From positions 62,001 through 126,000 of the forward strand of contig JAGYKP010000099.1 in the NCBI GenBank assembly GCA_018401555.1: 64,000 nt of DNA. Direction: 5' to 3'. Each line of letters opens with the position of its first letter. Within the stretch, counting starts at the first letter, position 1. Positions 1 through 9,210 of the stretch are shown here, piece by piece. This stretch comes from Halomonas sp. (GTDB lineage: Bacteria; Pseudomonadota; Gammaproteobacteria; Pseudomonadales; Halomonadaceae). A program made the position numbers and the translations under genes. The notes under the pieces are model-generated. The model was not told where the DNA came from. It searched no databases and saw nothing but the letters and a program-made list of their open reading frames with translations.

Positions 1-537
1 GCTACCGCACCTGGCGCCTGGCCGGCGGCGTGGCGAACCGGTGCCTGGGCATCTATGGGTTCGGTGCCGCGGCGCATATCCTGGCACAGCTGGCCGTCGC
101 CCGCGGCCAGCGCGTCTTCGCCTTTACTCGGCCCGGTGATGCCGAGGCCCAGGCCTTCGCCCGCCGCCTCGGCGCCGAGTGGGCCGGCGGCAGCGGACGA
201 GGCACCGCCGGAACCCCTCGACGCCGCCCTGCTGTTCGCCCCGGTGGGCGATCTGGTGCCCGCCGCGCTCGCCCAGGTGCGTCCGGGGGGCGTGGTGGTC
301 TCCGGCGGCATCCACATGTCCGACATCCCCAGCTTTCCCTACCGCCTGCTGTGGGAGGAGCGCAGCGTGAAGTCGGTGGCCAACCTGACCCGTCGCGACG
401 GCGAGGAGTTCCTGGCCCTGGCCCCCGGGGTGCCGATTCGTACCGAGACCCGCGCCTATCCGCTGACGCAGGCCAACCAGGCGCTTGATGACCTGCGCGA
501 GGGGCGCCTCTCCGGTGCCGCCGTGCTGGTGCCCTGA
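1..537 (+). CDS. Zinc-type alcohol dehydrogenase family protein, C-terminal part
   Basis: The gene starts before the window; the visible part is the Rossmann cofactor domain and the C-terminal tail of a medium-chain dehydrogenase. The nucleotide-binding motif GIYGFGAAAH is visible at about 46-75, followed by FTRPGD and, later, GGIHMSDIPSFPY, which is typical of the zinc-binding alcohol dehydrogenase family of Proteobacteria. Such enzymes interconvert alcohols and aldehydes with NAD(P)H; the substrate cannot be read here. One extra G near 195 shifts the frame (AEWAGGS, then DEAPPEPLDAA in the next frame), and the original reading resumes to a TGA at 535-537. The zinc-ligand domain lies outside the window. 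The family call is firm and the substrate unknown. Confidence 0.85.
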   Translation, partial: ATAPGAWPAAWRTGAWASMGSVPRRISWHSWPSPAASASSPLLGPVMPRPRPSPAASAPSGPAAADEAPPEPLDAALLFAPVGDLVPAALAQVRPGGVVVSGGIHMSDIPSFPYRLLWEERSVKSVANLTRRDGEEFLALAPGVPIRTETRAYPLTQANQALDDLREGRLSGAAVLVP

Positions 538-561
538 GCCGTTGCCGGCTCCCCAACGGGA

Positions 562-585
562 ACAGGCCCCTCGCGAGGGGCCTGT
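562..585. terminator. Perfect 24-bp palindrome between convergent genes
   Basis: A perfect inverted repeat (arm acaggcccctcg) lies between the dehydrogenase stop and the 3' end of the cytochrome gene on the other strand. There is no T tract on either side, so it would be a non-canonical, possibly bidirectional terminator. Confidence 0.5.
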
Positions 586-606
586 GGCGAGTGGCGACAA
601 CAGGGG

Positions 607-987
607 TCAGCCGGAGTCGGCGACCGTGGGGTAGGGGTTGTCCGGCATCAGCGTGCGCGGCAGCGCCGGACGGCGGGTATCCTCCTTGGGACCGTAGTAC
701 TCGGCCAGGTAGTCGAGGATGGTGTCCTCCGTCTCGGGCTGGAACTCCCACAGCCCCTGGGTCTCCTGCATCCAGCGGATCAGGTACTCCCAGTGGTTGC
801 GAGTGCCGCTGTTCTGGGTCACCAGGCTGGCCGAGTGGCAGGCGGTGCAGTTGCTGCGTACCGTCTCCCACCCCTCGGCCATCACCAGGCCGGTATCGGG
901 GTCGCTCTCCTGGGCGGCGACGCTCAGCGGCAAGCCGAGCATCGCGACACCCAGCAGCGGGTTGATAAGCCTCTTGAAACGCGTCAT
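607..987 (-). CDS. Periplasmic c-type cytochrome, partner of the sulfite dehydrogenase-like enzyme
   Basis: A 126-residue protein with a Sec signal peptide (about residues 1-25, ending LSVAAQ) and one haem c attachment motif, CTACH, at about residues 47-51. It begins 9 bp after the molybdoenzyme stop with a strong AGGAGGT ribosome binding site, so the two genes are one transcriptional unit. In SorAB- and SoxCD-type systems a small monohaem cytochrome takes electrons from the molybdenum subunit to the respiratory chain; that role is inferred here from adjacency, size and the haem motif. The reading frame is intact. The axial methionine is probably in the C-terminal segment (a Met lies in TLMPDNPYP). 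Confidence 0.8.
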   Translation of the reverse strand: MTRFKRLINPLLGVAMLGLPLSVAAQESDPDTGLVMAEGWETVRSNCTACHSASLVTQNSGTRNHWEYLIRWMQETQGLWEFQPETEDTILDYLAEYYGPKEDTRRPALPRTLMPDNPYPTVADSG

Positions 988-996
988 GGCTACCTC

Positions 997-2325
997 CTAG
1001 GCCACCTGGACCGCGATGCGGTGGCAGGCGTTGTTGAGGTACCCCTTGGGGTTCCAGCCCGGCACGACCATGGGTTGTGCGTGGCCCTCCTCGTCGATGG
1101 CCCTGGCCCATACCTCGTAGTAGCCGGGTTCGGGGAACTCCACGACGCTGGTCCAGCGCTGCCAGGCGAGGCGGTTGGGGCCAGCCTGGCTCGGCGCTGT
1201 GGCGGTGGCACCGAAGTCGATGGAGACATGCACTTCGGCCACGGCCAGGTCGCCGGCCCAGGCGTGGCCACGGACCGTCATCTCGTCGTCGAGGGCATGC
1301 TCGATGCCCGAGCGGGGGAAGGTCACCAGCGACTTCACCGGCATCGACTCGATGGTCACGAAATCCTCGTTGGGCACCACGCTGCCGGGGGCCACGGGAT
1401 GCCTGGGCACGCTGTAGGAGGGCGCCGCCATCTTGGTGCCGTCGTGCTTCTGGTTGCGGATCACGATCCGCTTGAGCCACTTCCCGGAGACCGACCCCGG
1501 CCAGCCGCCGCACTGCCACGCGCGGCGGGTAGCGCATTGGTAGGGAATATCCTCGCCGTTCATGGCCCAGGCAATCAGCGACTCGTCCTCCAGGGCCTTG
1601 GACATCGGGACCCCGCGCGAGATCGGGTCCCTGTCGGGGTCGCCGCTGGCGTGACTGTCGGCGCCGTAGTAGCCGATATAGACGGCGTCGTCCTTGATTC
1701 CGCAGGCCTCGAGGACATCGCGCAGGCGTACGCCGGTAAAGGTGGGGCAGGCCACCGCACCGGTGGTCCACTGGTTGCCGCTGGCCGAGGGCACGTACTC
1801 GCTGCGGCCGTTGCCACCGCACTCCACCTGGAGCTGGTAGGTGTGGTGCTCGAACCTCTCCTTGAGGTCGGCAATGGAGAAGCTCTGCGGGGTCTCGCAG
1901 GATTCGCCGCCGATCTCCAGCTGCCAGGTGTCGGCATCGATGCTCTCCACCTCGGGGGGGATGCCGTTGTTGCGCACGAACATGTACTTCGCCGGCGTGA
2001 TGTCGTCGTCGAGCAGGTGGGCCGGGGTCTCGGCGTTGATCGGGCGGTCATTGAGGACGGTCAGGCCCTCCTTGCCCTCCAGGGTGAAGGGCTCGTCGCT
2101 CTGCGCCAGGGCCGCCGGGATCAGGCCACCAGGCATCTTGTCGGCAAAGGGAATCGAGCCACCCACCGCGGCCGCCATGGCCAGCAGGCTCGAGCGCTTG
2201 AGGAAGCCGCGGCGAGTCACCGGGTCGACCTCGCGGTTCCACAGCAGGCGGTCCGCCGCCTCGGGGTCCTCGGCATAGAGCTCATGGAGGCCGCGGGTCC
2301 TGGTGTCGGGGGGTAGTTTCGTCAT
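997..2325 (-). CDS. Sulfite dehydrogenase-like molybdopterin oxidoreductase, Tat-exported (SorA/SoxC family)
   Basis: About 442 residues. A twin-arginine signal (RRGFLKRSS at about residues 39-47, followed by a hydrophobic stretch) indicates export of the folded cofactor-loaded enzyme. The sulfite-oxidase-fold molybdopterin domain follows, with the cofactor cysteine in QVECGGNGR, and then the Ig-like dimerisation domain. The ATG at 2325 has an AGGAG site. Family members oxidise sulfite to sulfate in the periplasm; other substrates are possible. Near 1515-1545 the frame slips by one base and returns about 25 bp later; correcting both restores a YPPRV motif carrying the conserved arginine next to CGGWPGS. 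I take the slips as sequence errors. A gene pair with the downstream cytochrome is well supported. Confidence 0.85.
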   Translation of the reverse strand: MTKLPPDTRTRGLHELYAEDPEAADRLLWNREVDPVTRRGFLKRSSLLAMAAAVGGSIPFADKMPGGLIPAALAQSDEPFTLEGKEGLTVLNDRPINAETPAHLLDDDITPAKYMFVRNNGIPPEVESIDADTWQLEIGGESCETPQSFSIADLKERFEHHTYQLQVECGGNGRSEYVPSASGNQWTTGAVACPTFTGVRLRDVLEACGIKDDAVYIGYYGADSHASGDPDRDPISRGVPMSKALEDESLIAWAMNGEDIPYQCATRRAWQCGGWPGSVSGKWLKRIVIRNQKHDGTKMAAPSYSVPRHPVAPGSVVPNEDFVTIESMPVKSLVTFPRSGIEHALDDEMTVRGHAWAGDLAVAEVHVSIDFGATATAPSQAGPNRLAWQRWTSVVEFPEPGYYEVWARAIDEEGHAQPMVVPGWNPKGYLNNACHRIAVQVA

Positions 2326-2569
2326 GGCGCTGCTCCTGGCAGGACCGGACGCCAGCCTCCCGCTGGCGCCGGTCCCTTGTTGTGGTTGTGGTTTTGGTGC
2401 CTGAGTCATCCCTTGCTCGGGTATTACGTTATTCCAGCCTAGCAGGATTGCGGCGAATTGCCGCTCGACGTGCAGGGGACACCCCGGGCATGCAGCGTGC
2501 TCGCGCCGTCGCAACCCGCACGTATCGGTAGACCAAGGGTGTGCCGGCGGCTGTCAGGCTGGCGCGGGC

Positions 2570-3167
2570 TCAGCCCGGCCTGGGCAGGATGCGTCGGTAG
2601 CGGTCGAGGCGTTCGTCGAGCCAGGCCCCGTTGAGGCGGGGAGGCGGCGTGGTGCCGGGCACGCCAGCGTGAGCAGGGAACCAGCCGCTGGCGCCGGATG
2701 ACTCGGGAAGGGCGGCGGCGAGGCCGGTCGGCAGTCGCTGCGGACGCCGCCAGGCGAGCTCGAGGGCGTCGCGCTCCAGCAGGTACTGGAAACGCGCGGC
2801 GTCGCGAAGTATGGAGATGGCGCCTTCGGCGACCCCGCGGGAGAGGCTCTCCAGAGTGCGGTAGGCCGGCGCGCCGGCGGCGCGGCAGGCGTGGGTGCCG
2901 GCCACGTGGCAACGCTCGCGGGCCTCGGGTGTCTCGGGCCAGCTGCCACCGGCCAGGCGGCTTCGCGGTGGCAGGGTAGGCGAGGGCGACGGCCAGCGCC
3001 GGGGTGCCGTCGGCGAGGCGGGCCGCCTCGTCGACCACGGTGCCGTGGCGCAGCTGGTCGCGCAGCCAGCGGTAGTCGCTGGCCTGCTGCACGCTGGCGC
3101 GGGCCTCGTCGGCGGTATGGCTGGCGCCCTGCAGGGAGCGCAGCAGGGAGAGGGTTCTGAGTATCAC
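2570..3167 (-). CDS. Hypothetical protein of about 198 residues, frame-broken
   Basis: I do not recognise the family. Reading from a GTG at 3167 gives a helical N-terminus (MILRTLSLLRSLQGASHTAD) for about 70 residues. A frame slip near 2950-2960 then moves the coding signal to another frame (SWPETPEARERCHVAGTHAC), which runs to a stop at 2570-2572 with a C-terminus ERLDRYRRILPRPG. No signal peptide or membrane segment stands out. It lies upstream of the sulfite dehydrogenase genes on the same strand with about 240 bp between, so it need not belong to them. The GTG start is chosen because it has a GAGG about 11 bp upstream; this is uncertain. Confidence 0.5.
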
Positions 3168-3242
3168 GCTATGGCCTCGCGGTGGACGCCGCTATCTTCC
3201 TGGCTGGCTGTTATCCATGCAAGTAGGGAGAGCCCTACTCCA

Positions 3243-3412
3243 GGGCAATTGCAGTTGGAAGCACCGCTCAAGGCTTTCCCGGTGACAGGACTGCGAGGGG
3301 GCGCTGTGAACCCGTCCTTGGGCGCTACCGATGCCATCCCTGGCATAGGACCCCCTCTTCAGCCTGTCCCCGGCGCCTTTCGCTATCGCCGCATAGCTAG
3401 CTGCGATAGTCC
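3243..3412. repeat. MITE-like 170-bp interspersed repeat, copy 1
   Basis: A 170-bp non-coding element with imperfect 12-bp terminal inverted repeats (gggcaattgcag at 3243-3254, ctgcgatagtcc at 3401-3412). It is flanked by an exact 10-bp direct repeat, agccctactc, at 3231-3240 and 3415-3424, as expected of a target-site duplication. A second copy, the same length and without gaps, lies at 28338-28507; over the inner 155 bp I count 12 differences. No open reading frame of note and no transposase are present. The element fills most of the 360-bp gap upstream of the hypothetical gene. Confidence 0.7.
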
Positions 3413-3478
3413 TTAGCCCTACTCGAGGCTTCCCGGCGCCTCTCACGCCAGAGCATGATTCTGAGCTTTCAATACGAG

Positions 3479-3505
3479 CACCGCCCGGCACGTGGCCGGG
3501 CGGTG
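3479..3505 (-). terminator. Hairpin downstream of gabT
   Basis: A 10-bp perfect stem (caccgcccgg / ccgggcggtg) with a 7-nt loop sits about 23 bp beyond the gabT stop. There is no clear T tract on the minus strand, so efficiency is uncertain. Confidence 0.5.
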
Positions 3506-3527
3506 AGGTCAGGCGGGGTCGCCGGGA

Positions 3528-4822
3528 TCAGGCGGTGGCGGGCTGGCCCACCAGCTCCTTGAGGGACTCCTCGACGATGGCCAAGCCCTCCTCGAGCACC
3601 TCGTCCTCGATGGTGACCGGCATCAGGAAGCGGATGGTGTTGCCGTAAAGGCCGCAGGAGAGCAGGACCAGCCCCTTCTCGCGGGCACGCTTGCACAGCG
3701 CCGCCGCCAGGTCGGCATTCGGGGTGTGCTTGCGCTTGTCGGAGACCAGGTCGATGGCCGCCATGGCGCCCATGTGGCGGCCGTTGTCGCACGCAGTCGA
3801 ACTGCTGCTGCCACTTCTCGAAGCGCTTGGCCAGCTTGTCACCGAGGGCCTGGCTCTTCTCGAGGATGTTCTCCTCCTTGAAGACGTCAAGCACCGCCAG
3901 CACGGCGGCACAGGAGACCGGGCTGCCGGTGTAGGTGCCGCCCAGGGAGTTGGCCCCGGAGGCGTCCATGTGCACGTCGGTGCCCACCACGGCGGAGATC
4001 GGCATGCCGTCGGCCATGCTCTTGGCCATGGTGATGATGTCCGGTTCGACACCGCTGTGCTCGATGGCGAACATCTTGCCGGTGCGACCGAAGCCGGACT
4101 GCACCTCGTCGATGATCATCAGCATGCCATGCTCGTCGCAGATCTCGCGGATCGCCTTGAGGAAGCTGGCCGGGGCAGGGTAGAAGCCGCCCCTCGCCGA
4201 GCACCGGCTCGAGCACGATGGCCGCGGTGTCGCGGGGGTTGGCGTCGGTCTTGAGCGCCATCTTCAGGCCGCGCAGGGCCTCATCCTCGCTGACCCCGTG
4301 GTAGGGCACCGGGTAGGGCGCGCGGAAGACGTTGCCCGGCATGCTGCCGAAGTCGGCGGCGTAGGGGGCGACCTTGCCGTTCATGGCCATGGTCATGAAG
4401 GTGCGGCCGTGGTAGCCGCCGTCGAAGCAGATCACGTTGTTCTTGCCGGTGGCGGCACGCGCGACCTTGACGGCGTTCTCCAGCGCCTCGGCGCCGGAGT
4501 TGGCCAGCATCACCTTGGCGTGGCCGCGCACCGGGGTGATCTTGCTGAGCTGCTCGGCCACCTTCACGTAACCCTCGTAGGGCATCACGGTCTGGCAGGT
4601 GTGCATCACCTTGTCGAGCTGGGCCTTGACGGCCTCGACCACCTTGGGGTGGCGATGGCCGATATTGAGCACGCCGATACCGCCGGCGAAGTCGATGATG
4701 CGGTTGCCGTCGGCATCCCAGATCAGGGCGTTCTCGGCGCGGTCGGCGAACTGGGTGGCCGGGCTGGCGGCGCCGTTGGCGACGTAGCGCTTCTTCAGGT
4801 CGTTGAGTTCAGCGTTGGTCAT
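3528..4822 (-). CDS. gabT: 4-aminobutyrate aminotransferase
   Basis: A class-III PLP aminotransferase of the usual length (about 430 residues). It transfers the amino group of 4-aminobutyrate to 2-oxoglutarate, giving succinate semialdehyde and glutamate. Visible motifs are NSGAEALENAVK and GGYHGRT (cofactor and substrate binding), IIDEVQSGFGRTG with the PLP aspartate, and the lysine region ITMAKSMADGMP. The ATG at 4822 has a GGAGG site. Two one-base slips break the frame: an extra G in a run of four near 4190 (EPVLGEG, then FYPAP) and one near 3790 (FDCV, then DNGRHMGAM). The gene lies 29 bp downstream of gabD. A 5-aminovalerate aminotransferase (davT) role is possible; the sequence alone does not separate the two. 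Confidence 0.9.
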
Positions 4823-4851
4823 GTTGCCTCCTGGTGGTTGAGTGGCGGACG

Positions 4852-6297
4852 TTACAGGCCGCCGACACACACATATTTTAGTTCAGTATATTCATCCAGG
4901 CCGTGGTGGGAGCCTTCGCGCCCGAGGCCTGACTCCTTGACGCCGCCGAAGGGGGCCAGCTCGGTGGAGAGGATCCCCTCGTTCACCGCCACCATGCCAT
5001 ACTCCAGCCCTTCCATGACATGCCAGATGCGGCGGTAGTCGCGGGCGTAGAAATAAGCGGCCAGGCCGAACTCGGTAGCGTTGGCCATGGCGATGGCCTG
5101 CTCTTCGCTTGCGAAGCGGAACACCGGTGCCAGAGGACCGAAGGTCTCCTCGCGGGCGACCCGCATCTCCTCGCTGACATCGGCAATCACCGTGGGTTCG
5201 AAGAAGGTGCCGCCCAGGGCGTGGGGCCTGCCTCCGGTGACTAGGCGCCCACCCTTGGCCAGGGCGTCGGCGATGTGTGCCTCGACCTTCTCCACCGCCG
5301 CGGCATTGATCAGCGGCCCCTGGGCCACGCCCTCCTCGAGGCCACTGCCCACCCTGAGTTCGGCGACCCGGGCGGCCAGCTTCTCGACGAAGGCATCGTA
5401 GATGCCGTCCTGCACCAGGAAGCGGTTGGTGCACACGCAGGTTTGCCCGGCGTTGCGGAACTTGGAGGCGATGGCGCCGTCCACGGCGGCGTCCAGATCG
5501 GCGTCGTCAAACACGATGAAGGGCGCGTTGCCGCCCAGCTCCATGGAGGCCTTCTTGACCGTGCCGGCGCACTGGGCGAGCAGCTTCTTGCCCACCGGGG
5601 TGGAGCCGGTGAAGGAGATCTTGCGCACCCGCGGATCGCTGGTCAGCACCTCACCTACCTCGGCCGGGCGACTGGCGGTGACCACGTTGATCACTCCCGC
5701 CGGGAAGCCGGCCAGCTCGGCCAGGCGTGCCAGCGCCAGGGCGGTAAGCGGCGTCGCCTCGGCGGGCTTGATCACCACCGGGCAGCCGGCGGCCAGCGCC
5801 GGGGCGCACTTGCGGGTGATCATCGCCAGCGGGAAGTTCCAGGGGGTGATGGCCGCCACCACGCCGATGGGCTCGCGGAATACCAGGATACGCTTGTCGA
5901 CGCCGTGGCTGGGCAGGGTCTCGCCGGCCACGCGCTTGGCCTCCTCGGCGTAGAACTCCACGAAGGAGGCGCCGTAGGCCACCTCGCCCCGGGACTCGGC
6001 CAGCGGCTTGCCCTGCTCCCGGGTCATCAGCCGGGCGAGTGCTTCCTGATGGTCCATGATGGCGTCGTACCAGCGCGCAGCGGGTTGGCCCGCTCCTTGG
6101 CGGTGCGCTTCCTCCACGCCGGCCAGGCGGCTTCGGCGGCAGCCACGGCGTCGCGAGTGGCCGGCGGCGCCAAGGTCTGGCACCTCGGCGAGCACCTCGC
6201 CACTGGCCGGGTCGGTGACGGCGAAGCGTGCCTCGGCATCGCGCCACTCGCCGGCGATGAAGGCCCTGGGAATCAGGATATCGGGAAGCTCTGGCAT
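4852..6297 (-). CDS. gabD: Succinate-semialdehyde dehydrogenase, NAD(P)+
   Basis: An aldehyde dehydrogenase of 481 residues, first gene of the gabD-gabT operon; it oxidises the succinate semialdehyde made by GabT to succinate for the TCA cycle. The family motifs are clear: PWNFPLAMITRK, the catalytic glutamate in MELGGNAPFIVF, the nucleophile in NAGQTCVCTNR, and ETFGPLAPVFRF. The ATG at 6297 has a GGAGG site. Between about 6170 and 6080 the frame is displaced by a compensating pair of one-base indels; in the other frame the expected TRDAVAAAEAAWPAWRKRT is read. A glutarate-semialdehyde dehydrogenase (davD) role is an alternative that cannot be excluded. Confidence 0.9.
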   Translation of the reverse strand: MPELPDILIPRAFIAGEWRDAEARFAVTDPASGEVLAEVPDLGAAGHSRRRGCRRSRLAGVEEAHRQGAGQPAARWYDAIMDHQEALARLMTREQGKPLAESRGEVAYGASFVEFYAEEAKRVAGETLPSHGVDKRILVFREPIGVVAAITPWNFPLAMITRKCAPALAAGCPVVIKPAEATPLTALALARLAELAGFPAGVINVVTASRPAEVGEVLTSDPRVRKISFTGSTPVGKKLLAQCAGTVKKASMELGGNAPFIVFDDADLDAAVDGAIASKFRNAGQTCVCTNRFLVQDGIYDAFVEKLAARVAELRVGSGLEEGVAQGPLINAAAVEKVEAHIADALAKGGRLVTGGRPHALGGTFFEPTVIADVSEEMRVAREETFGPLAPVFRFASEEQAIAMANATEFGLAAYFYARDYRRIWHVMEGLEYGMVAVNEGILSTELAPFGGVKESGLGREGSHHGLDEYTELKYVCVGGL

Positions 6298-6319
6298 GGG
6301 TCCTCCGGGGGTGTTGTTG

Positions 6320-6347
6320 GCATAATTTACGCAGTGTGCATTATTTA
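6320..6347. promoter_or_regulatory. AT-rich direct repeat upstream of gabD, possible operator
   Basis: Two near-identical decamers, gcataattta (6320-6329) and gcattattta (6338-6347), occur 18 bp apart in an AT-rich patch 23-50 bp upstream of the gabD start. The spacing and position suit a regulator or promoter site for gabDT, but no regulator gene is adjacent and the assignment is speculative. Confidence 0.35.
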
Positions 6348-6518
6348 AAACGCCTCGCCAAGCCATCGGCGTCGGCGGTGCTTTCCGCTACACTATGCCG
6401 CCTGAAATCGTGGCGCCTGCAATTACGGCGCACAGGATTCCTGACGCCGAACGACACGCACGTCGAGATTCCCCTTTGCCGCGCGTGCGGCCCTTGCGAC
6501 CCGACATCGAGGTGAGCC

Positions 6519-8992
6519 TTGATCGATCTCCTGAACGCCTGGTGGGCCCAGCAGCTGGTGCTCTGTGACTGGGCCTTCGACCCCGACCCGCTCAGCGTGG
6601 AGCCGGAGGATGCCCGTGCTCGCCTGGCAATCCTGGCGGTGCCCGATCGCGGTGAGCTTGGCTGGCGGCTGCTGGAGTCGCTGGGCACCGGCGGAGCCGG
6701 TGCCGATCCGGCACGGCTGCTGGCGGCCCTCGAACTGGCGGCACTGGCGCCGGCGCCGCGGGCTGGCTGGATGAGTCCCAGGCCCGTGCCTGGGCCCACT
6801 GGCTGGCCGGTGAGATCGTTGCCCATCATCGCGACCTGGACGCCTGGCTGGAGGCCCTGCGCCGCGCGCGCAGTGCCGAAGGCTGGGTGCGCGGCGATGA
6901 TGGCTTCGCCGATGCCTGCGAGGCGCTGGCGGTACTCGAGCACGAGGGGATGGCATCACCTGGGAGCGTCTTGGCGAGTGGCTGGCGGTGCATGATCGCC
7001 CCGACGCGCTCCTGGCCGAGTCGCGGCGGCGCCGCGGCCTGGCGGCTGCGCGCCGGCTTCGCCCCGGTGCTGGCCTCTGCCCGCCGGCGACTGCACGACT
7101 GGGCAGGGACTGCCCGGACTGGCTCGCCGAGGACTGGCGGGTGCACAGCCGCGAGGACCTGCTGCGGGTCCTGCTCTGGCTGGGTGCCCAGGGGGATCGT
7201 CAGGGTTGGGACCTCGATGCCACGCGGCTGCTGGCCCTCGATCACGATGCCCGTCGTGCCTGGTGCGCCGGGCTGGAGGCGGATGAGCGCCGCTACGGGC
7301 GTACCCTGCTGGCTTTCCTGGAGCTGGGTGAACCGCTGGAGTGGGCCGCCTGGGATTGGCTGCGCCTGGTGGACCTGGCCTGGGCGGGGGCCTGCCTGGG
7401 CTGGCTCGAGGCCGAGGAGGCCGAGGCCTTCGCGCTGCACGCCGCCGACCTGGTCCAGCACCGTTACAGCGACTGGTCGGCCCTGGCCAGGGCCTACCAG
7501 CGCGGACGCAGCCTGTTCGATGGACGCAACCTGCTGGGCGCCTTCGAGAGCGACTGGCGGCTGTTGCTGCAGTCGCCGCTGAGTCCCTGGCGGGTGCCTC
7601 TTCAGGGGCTGGTCGACGAGGCTCGGCTGGCACCTGCCCGCGAGGCGATGCTTGGCTGGCGTGCCGATCCTCGCCATTGGGTGCTGGCACTGGCGTCGGT
7701 GCGCGAGCCGGAACTCGCCGTGCGCCAGGGACCACCGGTGGCAGTGAGCGCGGCGCGCCGTGACGATGCACTGGGCTATTTGGCCGAGAACCTCGATCTG
7801 CATCCCGACGAGGGAGTCGCGGCGCTGGAGCGCTACTGGCTGCCGGCCCAGGCCCACCACCTGAACCAGCTCGCTGCCGATGCGGCCCACGGGGCCCTGC
7901 CGCCGGCCGAGACCCCCTTCGGGGTGGCGGAGCCCTGCCGCGCTGGCTCAGCGTGATGGCCTGCGCCGGGCCAGCCATCATGCGGCGACCATCCATATGG
8001 CAGAGAAGTACGCCTTCTACCTGCAGATGGCCTTCGACAGCGAGGCCTTCGATGGCGACGGGCTGGCGGCCCTGGCCGAGGCGCTGCGCGGCTCGCTGTG
8101 TCGCTTCTACCCCGATTCCCGACGCCTGCTGGAGGCGTGGGCCAGCTGGGACTCGCTGCTGCCGGAGGAGGACCAGCCGACTCTCGCCGTGGAGATCCGC
8201 TGGCACCTGGAGGATCCCGGCAGCCTGTTCCACTGGCTCGACTGGCGGGTCGACGAGTGGCGCGAGCCCGGCCCCGCCCGAGGCTCTCTCAGTTTACCGC
8301 GCTGTCGCTGGTGGGGCCGCTCAACAGTCCGCCGTGGAGCGTGCCGCACCGCGAGAGCGAGCGTGAGGCGGTGGCCATCCGCGAGTGGGTCGATGGCCAC
8401 TACGGCCTGCACTCCGCCGAGGAGCTCGGCGAGTTCCTGGACTTCCTGCTGGAGAACGGTGATCGCCAGGAGTACCAGATCAACTACGCCCCCTACACGC
8501 TCAATTCGGCCCGCCTTGCCTCCGAGATCGCCACCCTGGAGAGCGGCGAGTGCAGTGACGAGGAACGCACCCACCTGCTGCGCCTCCAGCGGGTTCGCGA
8601 CAACGAGGATGGCTGCAACGAGACCGACCTCACGGCCTGGGATCTGGCCCAGGCGGTGGACCTGGCGGTGGCCGCCTCGCCAGCTGGGCTGGCTGGAGGC
8701 GGAGGCGTTCGACAGGGTGCTGGAGCGAGCCCACGGCCTGGCCGCGGCCCACTACTCCGGCTGGGATGCCTACGCCCGCGGCTTCTACGCCGGCTTCTCG
8801 TTCTTCATGGGGGAGACGCCGGAGCGCGAGAGCTTCCTGGCGGGGCTGCGTCAGGCACTGGTGGCCTGGCTCAGCGCCGCGCCGCCCCTGGCGGGCCCCT
8901 GGGCCAGCCTGGAATTTCCCGGTGCCCGGCCGCGGCACTGGGCGCCGATGCATATCGACACCCTGCCGGGCGACGCCCGCCTGCTGCACTGA
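6519..8992 (+). CDS. Tandem DUF1266-domain protein, heavily frame-broken
   Basis: An uncharacterised protein of about 820 residues if read through. Two DUF1266-like modules are visible: the first around 7340-7520 (DLAWAGACLGWLEAEEAEAF, then YSDWSALARAYQRG), the second around 8635-8810 (WDLAQAVDLAVAASQLGWLE, then YSGWDAYARGFYAG). Both share the W-D-L-A ... G-W-L-E ... Y-S-W ... Y-R/A-G pattern of the family, whose function is unknown. The TTG start at 6519 is preceded by AGGTGA. At least five frame slips occur (near 6765, 6950, 7930, 8285, 8682, perhaps also 7020-7100), yet no in-frame stop appears in the restored reading. It could instead be two adjacent DUF1266 genes meeting near 7950. No signal peptide or transmembrane segment is evident. 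Confidence 0.7.
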
Positions 8993-9000
8993 GGCGATGC

Positions 9001-9020
9001 GCGGGGCTCGCCAGCCCCGC
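9001..9020 (+). terminator. Hairpin after the DUF1266 gene
   Basis: Perfect 8-bp stem (gcggggct / agccccgc) with a 4-nt loop, 8 bp after the stop codon; it lacks a strong T tract. Confidence 0.5.
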
Positions 9021-9210
9021 GATGCTGGTTTATAGTCGTTCCCGAATATGCCATGGCTCCACCTGTCGGGAGCCCCGTATCACAGCGAGCCGCCGACAGG
9101 CCGCTACGGCAGTGCTACCGGCCTAGGCCGGCGCCACTGCCACAGCGTTGCTCCCCGCCCCGGATCCTCGATGCCGGCGGGAGCGGCTCAGGGAATGAGG
9201 TCGCTGCAGG

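Noticed and set aside
793..2316. 507-codon plus-strand ORF opposite the sulfite dehydrogenase-like gene
   Set aside because: Shadow frame; the minus strand has the Tat signal and molybdopterin motifs.
3164..3346. Small ORFs inside the 170-bp repeats (peptides containing GFTAPP and KALSGA)
   Set aside because: Both copies share them only because the repeats are alike; no ribosome binding site and no protein-like constraint.
9060..9210. Cobalamin or other known riboswitch before the NlpC/P60 gene
   Set aside because: The gccactgcc string alone resembles a cobalamin element, but the other conserved boxes are missing.
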